A stretch of DNA of 10,685 nucleotides from an uncultured Ignavibacteriales bacterium. GTDB taxonomy: Bacteria; Bacteroidota; Ignavibacteria; Ignavibacteriales; Ignavibacteriaceae. Shown in pieces: positions 5,207 to 10,685 of this stretch. The stretch covers positions 1 to 10,685 of the forward strand of contig CAJXGP010000028.1 of NCBI GenBank assembly GCA_913053915.1, in the 5' to 3' direction. Under the pieces are notes generated by a model, which made no database searches, was not told the DNA's origin, and worked only from the letters and a program-made list of their open reading frames with translations. How positions within the stretch are numbered: position 1 is the stretch's first letter; every line of letters starts with the position of its first letter. Position numbers and translations under genes: made by a program.

Positions 5207-7564
5207 TTATTCCCTTTCAATAATAACCGACCAGTAATCGGCAATCTTTTTTTGTTCAATAATTTTATGACCTTCCGCCCTGATAGAACCCGGCACATTT
5301 TCAATTGGTTCACCATTATCAAGTAAGATTTCTAAAAGCTCTCTTGGTTTTAACTTTGCCAATTCTACTTTAGTTTTTACAAAGTTCATTGGGCACGTTA
5401 CTCCGCGAAAATCTTTTAAATATCTCTGAATATAAGTAGCCTCGTGTTTTGTTTCTTTCCGGATTTTCACTGTTTCTCTGTTGAGATTAAATTGAAAAAG
5501 ATTATCCATACTTTCATAGAGCTTAACAACCTCCCCGGTTAGGTCAATAATTTCTTGCTCATTTTTCAGAAGGTTAGAATTATCTTCAGTTAAAGCATAA
5601 GTTAATAAATCTTCATATTTGCCGGATACTAAATTTGTTTTAATAAAATGTTCTCTAAAGCTGTGATAAACTTCTACGTCGGTTTTAGGCTCAACGCCTC
5701 GAGTAATTAAAAGCATACGGGAAGCAAAGAAAACCATCAGCTTTAATAACTCCTGCCTTTTAATGTTATCCTCCGGCTTAATATCTTCCAATTCTTTTTT
5801 TAACCGGTTGATATTCTTAAGGTCCACCTCTATCAAATCGAATAAACCTGCCGAGCATTCTCCCGCACCTCTGCCTTCCAATGAAAATTCTTTTTCGGCA
5901 CCCCAATCGTAATAATAATTTTTATCCTCTTTAAAGTGGGGTACATTTTTATATTTTCCAGAAATAAATTCCACATCACTTTTACCTTCAGATAAAATAT
6001 ATTCCCTGAAGTTTTTGTATTTAGCAGCTTTATCGAGATAAGTTTTTAAAAAATCTGTTAAAAACTCCGGCAGATCTCTTGCGCTTATTTCTCCTAATTT
6101 TTCCGCCAATCTTGTTTCACTTTCACTAACCACTGCTCCGGCTACAATATTATAAACAGGATAAAGCTTTCCATCCACTCTTCCGGCTTTACCAAAGAAC
6201 CCTAGATCAGCCACAGGATGTTGTCCACAAGCATTCGGGCAGCCGGAAATGTTAATCTTTAAATTGTATAAATTATCCAAAGCTATATTACTCTTAGATA
6301 ATTTTTGAATTATTGTTCTAGCTGCATTGCGCGAAAAACAAATACCAAGCTGACAGGTTGAAGCTCCTGTGCAGGATATTATCTTATCATAAATAAAAGG
6401 TCTGTTGAAGTTTTCCTGATTTGTCTTAAGAAAATCATAAAAATTTGTTAAATACCTCTCCGGAATATTCCTAATCAGAAAATTCTGGTCTTTAGTTATT
6501 CTGATTACATTATTGCCGAAAGGTTTAATAGAGTTTACCAATTCAAGTGCCTTCTCGTTCTTAATAAATCCCAATTCAACAGGAATGTTTATCGAATATA
6601 AATCCCTTTGCTTTTGAGGATTAACAAAACGCTTCCGCCACAATTCAAAATCTCTTTTGTCTTCTATTTTTACGGTTTGAAAAGTCGCTTCGATACTTGT
6701 ATTACTAAAACTATTTACTTCTAAGGGGGAGTAATTTTCTTTTTTTACGGTTTCATACTCTTCGGCAAATTTATTTCTAAATTCTTTTTCTCCTAATTTT
6801 TCCCATAAAAACCTTAGTCGGGCAGCATATTTATTTTTACGGTTACCATGCTTCCAGAAAAGATTTTTTAATGTTTTAGCTATGTTATAAACTTCCTTTT
6901 CCGGAATAAAATCCAAAAGGAGATTGCTCGTGCGGGATTTTGTGCCCAGACCGCCGGCTGCGTAAACTCTAAAGCCTTTCTGCCCTGCTTTTATTTGAGC
7001 AATGAATCCTAAATCCGAAATTGTAGCGTAGCCTTTATCTTTATCCGATCCTGAAAAGGCAATTTTAAATTTTCTCGGTAATGTCCAAGAATCATTTTCG
7101 GCAATTAAACGAGAGGTTAAAGCTATAGCATAAGGAGAAACATCAAATCTTTCCTCCGGATTTATTCCGGCATCTTCCGGCGCAAGAATATTGCGGATTG
7201 TATTTCCTCCTCCGCCACGGCTTGCTAATCCGGCTTTGCTCAATTCTCTAATAATAGTAACAATATCATCTAACTTAACGTAATGAATTTGTAATTCCTG
7301 TCTGGTGGTAAGATGAATTTTATCCATACAATATTGTGAAGACAGCTCAATAACCTTTTCTAATTGTTCCGGTGTAACGAACCCTGCAGCACACCTTATT
7401 CTTATCATGTAAGTATCGGATTCCCTTTGTTCATAAACTCCAAAAGGTACCCGGCGGGCTTTTAATTCATCAGAGTTCATTTCTCCTTTTTTATATTTGT
7501 TTATCGAAGCCTCCAGCTCGTCAATATCATTTGCCAAACTTTCCGGCAGTTTATATTTACACAT
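5207..7564 (-). CDS. sir: Siroheme sulfite reductase with HEPN-like and TusA-like C-terminal domains
   Basis: A 785-residue assimilatory sulfite reductase, six-electron reduction of sulfite to sulfide, cytoplasmic. Residues about 38-390 hold the two ferredoxin-like half domains and first siroheme-binding region (HLTTRQELQIH at 84-94, NTIRNILAPEDAG at 121-133). The [4Fe-4S]/siroheme cysteines follow the C-X5-C and C-X3-C pattern: Cys398, Cys404, Cys442, Cys446. After the core, about 550-700 form an extra helical region with GAGECSAG (566-573) that looks HEPN-like. Residues about 708-785 form a TusA-like domain with FRGVTCPMNF, candidate sulfur-carrying Cys724. The usual TusA motif is CPxP; here the last proline is Asn. 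Ordinary sulfite reductases are about 550-600 residues, so the fusion is notable. It starts one base after hcyD with GGAG upstream. The TusA domain could hold or pass sulfide toward HcyS, which is inference. Confidence 0.93.
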   Translation of the reverse strand: MCKYKLPESLANDIDELEASINKYKKGEMNSDELKARRVPFGVYEQRESDTYMIRIRCAAGFVTPEQLEKVIELSSQYCMDKIHLTTRQELQIHYVKLDDIVTIIRELSKAGLASRGGGGNTIRNILAPEDAGINPEERFDVSPYAIALTSRLIAENDSWTLPRKFKIAFSGSDKDKGYATISDLGFIAQIKAGQKGFRVYAAGGLGTKSRTSNLLLDFIPEKEVYNIAKTLKNLFWKHGNRKNKYAARLRFLWEKLGEKEFRNKFAEEYETVKKENYSPLEVNSFSNTSIEATFQTVKIEDKRDFELWRKRFVNPQKQRDLYSINIPVELGFIKNEKALELVNSIKPFGNNVIRITKDQNFLIRNIPERYLTNFYDFLKTNQENFNRPFIYDKIISCTGASTCQLGICFSRNAARTIIQKLSKSNIALDNLYNLKINISGCPNACGQHPVADLGFFGKAGRVDGKLYPVYNIVAGAVVSESETRLAEKLGEISARDLPEFLTDFLKTYLDKAAKYKNFREYILSEGKSDVEFISGKYKNVPHFKEDKNYYYDWGAEKEFSLEGRGAGECSAGLFDLIEVDLKNINRLKKELEDIKPEDNIKRQELLKLMVFFASRMLLITRGVEPKTDVEVYHSFREHFIKTNLVSGKYEDLLTYALTEDNSNLLKNEQEIIDLTGEVVKLYESMDNLFQFNLNRETVKIRKETKHEATYIQRYLKDFRGVTCPMNFVKTKVELAKLKPRELLEILLDNGEPIENVPGSIRAEGHKIIEQKKIADYWSVIIERE

Positions 7565-7565
7565 T

Positions 7566-7961
7566 TTAAATTATCTCCAATCTTTCTATTTTAGAAATTC
7601 CATTTCTTATTTTAAAAGCTTTTATTTCATTTTTTTGTTCTATTAAAGAAGCTATGACATAGATGGTGTCGGGATCAAAAGCTAATTTAATATCCTCCTC
7701 TGAAGGCTTGGCTGGACCTGTCGGATGAGTATGAGCAACGGCGATAATAGTCAGTCCGGCTGCTCTCGTTTCTTTTAATACAGCAAACTGCTCTTTAGAA
7801 TCTAAAGTAAAATGATCTTCGCTCTTATCAATGTTGGTCATGGGATAATAATTTGTTATTTGATTATCCCTGCCTGCCAAATATCCGCAAGCTTCAAATG
7901 GCGCTTCTTGTTGCCCATGTTTAAAGATATTTTCCACTACTTTTCTTTTTATAATAATCAT
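7566..7961 (-). CDS. hcyD: JAMM/MPN+ zinc metalloprotease processing the sulfur carrier
   Basis: A 131-residue JAMM (Mov34/MPN/PAD-1) protease. The complete active-site set is visible: Glu23 in FEACGYLAG, then HTHPTGPAKPSEED with His77, His79, Ser87 and Asp90, the H-x-H-P-x6-S-x2-D zinc motif. Known relatives are Mec+ of actinobacteria (acts on CysO), QbsD and HcyD of Wolinella. In this setting it should remove the residues after the di-glycine of HcyS and later release homocysteine from the HcyS adduct. The gene lies one base after hcyF and one base before sir. The C-terminus is compact, with no extra domain. Its partner in the same operon, MetY rather than CysM, favours the methionine branch over a CysO-type cysteine branch. 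Confidence 0.92.
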   Translation of the reverse strand: MIIIKRKVVENIFKHGQQEAPFEACGYLAGRDNQITNYYPMTNIDKSEDHFTLDSKEQFAVLKETRAAGLTIIAVAHTHPTGPAKPSEEDIKLAFDPDTIYVIASLIEQKNEIKAFKIRNGISKIERLEII

Positions 7962-7962
7962 T

Positions 7963-8772
7963 TTAACCTTTGTTTTTTATATCGCATACCGGTTGATCAT
8001 AGTCTTTAAGTTCGGTAATTACCGGATTTTCACCACAAACCGGACAAAGGGGATTGCTCTTTATTCGTACTGTTCTAAATTCCATTTCAAGGGCATCAAA
8101 AATCAGAAGTCTATTGGTTAATAAATTTCCTTTGCCGATAATATGCTTTAGTGCTTCAGCCGCTTGAATGGTTCCCAGCATGCCGGCAATTGTTCCCAGA
8201 ACACCGGCTTGGGAACATGCAGGGACAGCATCCTTAGGCGGTAGTTCAGGGAAAACACACCTGTAACATGCCGTACCGGGCACATAAGTCATCGTCTGTC
8301 CATCAAAACGAAGGATACCTCCGTGAGAAAATGGTTTTGATGCCATAACACAAGCATCGTTAATTAGAAACTTTGCAGGGAAATTGTCGGTACCGTCAAT
8401 AATAAAATCATAATCTTTAATTAAGTCTAAAACATTATTTGAATCTGCCATTTCCTGATAAGTAATAACTTTTACGCCGGGATTGATTTGTTCGATTTTT
8501 TCCTTAGCGGAAATAACTTTAGGTTTACCTATATCTTGTGTAAAGTGAATTATTTGTCTTTGTAAATTAGTCCGGTCAACCACATCACCGTCAATAATTC
8601 CAAGTGTACCAACACCTGCCGCTGCCAAGTAATATGCAGCCGGTGCTGCTAAACCTCCGGCACCGATAATTAATATTTTGCTTTGTCTGATTTTAGTTTG
8701 TCCTTCTATTCCGACTTCTTTCAAAATAATGTGTCTGCTGTATCGTTCTAATTCTTCGTCATTAAAATCCAT
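7963..8772 (-). CDS. hcyF: ThiF/MoeB-like E1 enzyme adenylating the sulfur carrier
   Basis: A 269-residue E1-like protein that uses ATP to adenylate the C-terminal glycine of a ubiquitin-like sulfur carrier. Visible are the YSRHIILKEVG start (11-21), the ATP loop IGAGGLAAP (36-44), the acidic Asp61/Asp63, the NLQRQ block (69-73), Lys83, and DGTDN (126-130). Zinc ligands are Cys169/Cys172 (CYRC) and Cys243/Cys246 (CPVC). Cys186 in PACSQAGVLG is at the site of the ThiF/MoeB reactive Cys. There is no rhodanese domain, unlike MoeZ/MOCS3, so sulfur probably comes as sulfide from Sir. The ATG shares one base with the metY stop (TAATG). ThiF or MoeB of other pathways is the alternative, but the neighbours all belong to the Hcy pathway. 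Confidence 0.92.
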   Translation of the reverse strand: MDFNDEELERYSRHIILKEVGIEGQTKIRQSKILIIGAGGLAAPAAYYLAAAGVGTLGIIDGDVVDRTNLQRQIIHFTQDIGKPKVISAKEKIEQINPGVKVITYQEMADSNNVLDLIKDYDFIIDGTDNFPAKFLINDACVMASKPFSHGGILRFDGQTMTYVPGTACYRCVFPELPPKDAVPACSQAGVLGTIAGMLGTIQAAEALKHIIGKGNLLTNRLLIFDALEMEFRTVRIKSNPLCPVCGENPVITELKDYDQPVCDIKNKG

Positions 8773-10013
8773 TACAATACCTCCAAAGCTTGCTTTATAT
8801 CTGAAATAATATCTTCGGTATCTTCTATACCGACTGCCAGCCTCATCGTTGTTTCCCTTACCCCCATCTGCGCCTTCAATTCAGGTGCATACTCACAAAA
8901 TATTGTAGAAGCAGGATGGATAATCAAAGTCTTATTATCATTTAGATTTGTTGCCCTTTTAATAATTTTTAACCGGTTCATGAATTGAAAGCATTCTTTT
9001 TTGGATGATAGATCAAAAGTCAATAAAGCTCCCGGTAAATTATTAAATTGTTTTTTTGCTATTTTATAATACGGAGAACTTTTTAAGCCGGGATAATTAA
9101 CCGTTTTCACTTTCTTCTGTGATTCTAAAAATTGAGCTATTGTTAAAGTATTGATACATGATTTATCAACCCTCAAAGCAAATGTTTCTAATCCTAAACT
9201 CTGCAAATATGCGCTATGCGGTGATAAACATGCTCCAAGATTCCTGTATGATTCCGTCCTTAGTTTTGAAAGTAAAGTAAATGGTCCGTACTTTTTTGCA
9301 TCTTTAGCCAATTTTTCATTATTCTGCCAATCAAATAAACCATTATCTATTATTAAACCGCCGACTGAAGTACCGCCGCCGGAAATATATTTAGTGCTGG
9401 AAAGTACTTCTATATCAATCCCAAGCTCTTTAGCATTAAAAAAACAGAGCGGGGTAATAGTTGTGTCTGCAACAAGCAAAATATTGTTATCTTTAGTTAG
9501 TTTAGAAAGAGCGTTGATATCCGCTACTTCCAATTGAGGATTTGTAATCGTTTCAAAGAATATCATTTTGGTTTTATTATCTATAAGTTTCTCTAAATTT
9601 TCTAATTCAGTTAGATCCGAATATTTAACTTCCAATCCCCATGGTTTAAGTGTCCGTTCAAAAAGGGAATAGGTATTGCCGAACAAATGTTTTGTAGTAA
9701 TAATATTATCCCCGCTACCTGCAATAGTTATAATCAGGTTGGAAATTGCAGCCATACCTGATGAAAGGGCAATTACACCAAAAGCATCGGTAATCTTTTT
9801 TATCTTTTGTTCAAAATTTTCAACGGTTGGATTTGTTATTCTACTGTATATATGATTTGGTTTTTTACCTTGAAATGAAAGTTCCAAATCTTCCGCCGAT
9901 TCATATTCAAAAGCTACGCTATCGTAAACAGGCATATGCAAAGCTCCGTGTGGGTCTTTCTTAATAAATTTTGAATGGATGGCTTTTGTGCTAAATCCTA
10001 ATTTATTCGTCAT
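8772..10013 (-). CDS. metY: PLP-dependent homocysteine synthase (O-acyl-homoserine sulfhydrylase)
   Basis: A 413-residue Cys/Met-metabolism PLP enzyme, fold type I. Phosphate-binding Tyr56-Ser57-Arg58 lies in YSRITNPT. SSGMAA (84-89) forms the cofactor phosphate loop, Asp183 (VADTT) contacts the pyridine nitrogen, and Lys208 in SSTKYISGGGTS forms the Schiff base. Arg391 in TMRLAVGIED should bind the substrate carboxylate. It should replace the acyl group of O-acetyl- or O-succinylhomoserine with sulfur, here most likely from HcyS thiocarboxylate. Cystathionine gamma-synthase or methionine gamma-lyase are family alternatives; the gene order argues for MetY. The start ATG overlaps the hcyS stop as ATGA, so carrier and acceptor enzyme are translationally coupled. 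Confidence 0.92.
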   Translation of the reverse strand: MTNKLGFSTKAIHSKFIKKDPHGALHMPVYDSVAFEYESAEDLELSFQGKKPNHIYSRITNPTVENFEQKIKKITDAFGVIALSSGMAAISNLIITIAGSGDNIITTKHLFGNTYSLFERTLKPWGLEVKYSDLTELENLEKLIDNKTKMIFFETITNPQLEVADINALSKLTKDNNILLVADTTITPLCFFNAKELGIDIEVLSSTKYISGGGTSVGGLIIDNGLFDWQNNEKLAKDAKKYGPFTLLSKLRTESYRNLGACLSPHSAYLQSLGLETFALRVDKSCINTLTIAQFLESQKKVKTVNYPGLKSSPYYKIAKKQFNNLPGALLTFDLSSKKECFQFMNRLKIIKRATNLNDNKTLIIHPASTIFCEYAPELKAQMGVRETTMRLAVGIEDTEDIISDIKQALEVL

Positions 10014-10225
10014 GATAACTTACCTCCACCCATAAAGTATAAAAAATCAACTTCATCATTTTCTTTTACGAAGGTAGTTTCAAAGCTTTCTTTTTTTATG
10101 AATTCACCGTTTAGTTGAACTGAGACCATATCGGGTACTTCCACCTTATTTTTTGCTAATAGGTCTGCGATATTAAGATTATTTCCAGCTATTTCTTGTA
10201 ATTCATTATTTACCTTTATTTTCAT
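10010..10225 (-). CDS. hcyS: ThiS/MoaD-like sulfur carrier protein with C-terminal extension
   Basis: A 71-residue beta-grasp, ubiquitin-like sulfur carrier. The start MKIKVNNELQEI and the segment VSVQLNGEFI (34-43) are typical of ThiS. The end is FLYFMGGGKLS, so the glycines 66-68 are followed by Lys-Leu-Ser rather than being terminal. Such a tail must be removed before the glycine can be adenylated, which fits the JAMM protease two genes downstream. In Wolinella the tail on HcyS is a single Ala, so a three-residue tail is a variation. GGAG at 10233-10236 precedes ATG at 10225 by seven bases. It is the first enzyme-pathway gene of the operon, about 30 bases after an intrinsic terminator that probably acts as an attenuator. 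ThiS for thiamine is the alternative but no thi genes are nearby. Confidence 0.93.
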   Translation of the reverse strand: MKIKVNNELQEIAGNNLNIADLLAKNKVEVPDMVSVQLNGEFIKKESFETTFVKENDEVDFLYFMGGGKLS

Positions 10226-10255
10226 GTTTTTGCTCCATAATTATTTTTGGCCAAT

Positions 10256-10290
10256 AAAAAACCCTTCTCGATAAGTTATCGGAAGGGTTT
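10256..10290 (-). terminator. Intrinsic terminator in the hcyS leader (attenuator)
   Basis: Read on minus, AAACCCTTC plus CGATA (10290-10277) pairs with TATCG plus GAAGGGTTT (10273-10259). It makes a 14-bp stem with one bulged A (10268) and a 3-base loop, followed directly by a run of Ts down to 10256. It ends about 30 bases before the hcyS ATG on the same strand, downstream of the operon promoter and of the Met/Cys-rich leader ORF. A terminator in this place must be conditional for the operon to be expressed. The alternative is the end of an upstream minus-strand gene, but none is present between here and the promoter apart from the leader ORF. Confidence 0.9.
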
Positions 10291-10357
10291 CATCTTAAAA
10301 TCTGCTAATTATTTATATTATAAAATTAATAAAACATTAAGAGGTGTTCTCCCGATA
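10277..10357 (-). promoter_or_regulatory. Antiterminator pairing
   Basis: On minus, TATCGGGAG (10357-10349) near the end of the leader ORF pairs with CTTCCGATA (10285-10277), the upstream arm of the terminator, over 9 bp with one G-U. The two pairings of the terminator arm exclude each other. The leader segment next to it is also held by the protector hairpin, so a ribosome waiting upstream would free it. Confidence 0.65.
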
Positions 10358-10435
10358 TGATATAGGCATCATCATGAAACAACACATCTCCATTAAAGAA
10401 AAATTAATGATAATATTTTTGTTATTAGTTTTCAT
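10337..10435 (-). CDS. Met/Cys-rich leader peptide of the sulfur-methionine operon
   Basis: A 32-codon minus-strand ORF begins 13 bases after the -7 element and ends at TAA 10339-10337. Residues 15-23 are MEMCCFMMM, five Met and two Cys in nine codons, encoding exactly the two sulfur amino acids that the downstream operon helps make. No protein function is expected. Leader peptides of his, trp or thr operons use the same device: scarcity of the charged tRNA stalls the ribosome on the codon cluster and changes the downstream RNA folding. A protector hairpin, antiterminator and terminator follow. The ATG lies only about 7 bases from the expected transcription start, so translation would be nearly leaderless, without a Shine-Dalgarno. 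The ORF is recognised by composition and context, not by similarity. Confidence 0.75.
   Translation of the reverse strand: MKTNNKNIIINFSLMEMCCFMMMPISYRENTS
10340..10389 (-). promoter_or_regulatory. Protector hairpin within the leader ORF
   Basis: On minus, AGATGTGTT (10389-10381), which covers the first Met and Cys codons of the cluster, pairs with AACACCTCT (10348-10340) just before the leader stop, with one mismatch. ATGAT (10375-10371) and ATCAT (10362-10358) can pair inside the loop. The downstream arm adjoins the antiterminator segment. A ribosome stalled on the Met/Cys codons would prevent this hairpin. Confidence 0.6.
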
Positions 10436-10447
10436 TTTTATTGGTGG

Positions 10448-10478
10448 CAAAGGTAACGAATATAAGAGTGGAAGTCAA
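10448..10478 (-). promoter_or_regulatory. Operon promoter, Bacteroidetes type
   Basis: The minus strand carries TTG (10478-10476), a 20-base spacer, and TACCTTTG (10455-10448), matching the primary sigma consensus of Bacteroidetes (TTG near -33, TAnnTTTG near -7, spacing 19-21). Transcription should start near 10442, giving a leader of about 215 bases before hcyS. Confidence 0.75.
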
Positions 10479-10685
10479 TAGTATATGAAACAGCCAGCGA
10501 CTCATGAGCAAAACGACAGCACCGTCTCAAAGACAGTAGTAACGGGATGAAAACAGTATGCATAGTGTCAAGTCCTTTGGACAAAGGGTTCTAATAAAAG
10601 AAACCTATTCTAAAGTAAAAATAAACTGTCTTTTTGTCGGCTATTTTTTGGAAAACAGCGAATATTACTGAAGGGTTTGCCAAAA
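10479..10685. other. Region upstream of the operon promoter, no gene recognised
   Basis: I see only very short ORFs here. A 14-base inverted repeat CCTTTGGACAAAGG (10574-10587) and a smaller one, GTCT/AGAC (10524-10534), lie about 95 and 45 bases upstream of the promoter and could bind a regulator. The 9-mer GAAGGGTTT of the attenuator recurs at 10670-10678, probably by chance. Confidence 0.4.

Noticed and set aside
9151..9537. Plus-strand 128-codon ORF opposite metY
   Set aside because: It is antisense to the PLP-binding region of metY; the composition is low in structure and shows no known motif.
10291..10440. A SAM, cobalamin or TPP riboswitch in the hcyS leader
   Set aside because: I could not find the conserved cores of these classes. 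The Met/Cys-rich ORF with alternative hairpins explains the leader better.
10374..10481. Plus-strand 35-codon ORF with a hydrophobic segment (MIIFLLLVFIFIGG)
   Set aside because: It lies antisense over the leader ORF and the promoter, has no good ribosome binding site, and its hydrophobic codons are the complement of the AAT/AAA-rich start of the leader ORF.

Overview
The window comes from an AT-rich bacterium, most likely in the Bacteroidota/Ignavibacteriota/Chlorobiota group. The best clue is the operon promoter: a TTG, a 20-base spacer and TACCTTTG, which matches the Bacteroidetes-type TTG / TAnnTTTG consensus. The lineage call is inference.

Right two-thirds (about 2000-10455, all minus strand): one tightly packed sulfur-assimilation and methionine operon, transcribed from right to left. 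Gene order is hcyS (sulfur carrier), metY (PLP homocysteine synthase), hcyF (E1-like adenylating enzyme), hcyD (JAMM protease), sir (sulfite reductase fused to a TusA-like domain), a DUF2061 membrane protein, cysH (APS reductase), a sirC-like precorrin-2 dehydrogenase, and a HemC-like/CobA/HemD fusion. Most junctions overlap by 1-4 bases or are 1-2 bases apart. The gene set matches the protein-thiocarboxylate route to homocysteine described in Wolinella succinogenes. CysH and Sir reduce sulfate-derived APS to sulfide, and the siroheme genes make the Sir cofactor. HcyD trims HcyS, HcyF activates it, sulfide gives the thiocarboxylate, MetY transfers sulfur to an activated homoserine, and HcyD releases homocysteine. 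ATP sulfurylase is not in the window.

The operon has an apparently undescribed control region at 10256-10478. Next to the promoter, a 32-codon leader ORF contains the stretch MEMCCFMMM, five Met and two Cys in nine codons. A protector hairpin, a 9-bp antiterminator pairing and a strong intrinsic terminator follow, just before hcyS. This is the layout of ribosome-mediated attenuation sensing charged Met-tRNA and Cys-tRNA.

Left part (1-1999): what looks like a decaying chromosomal integron. From right to left it holds a plus-strand remnant of an integron integrase (1796-1948), an attI-like GTTAGGC core site, a cassette with an intact DJ-1/PfpI-family gene (971-1651) ending in a 64-base attC-like hairpin, a second cassette with a broken RRM RNA-binding protein gene, and a second attC-like structure (174-332). 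The R'' box of that second site is the exact complement of the first seven bases of the second cassette. A partial ORF runs off the left edge.
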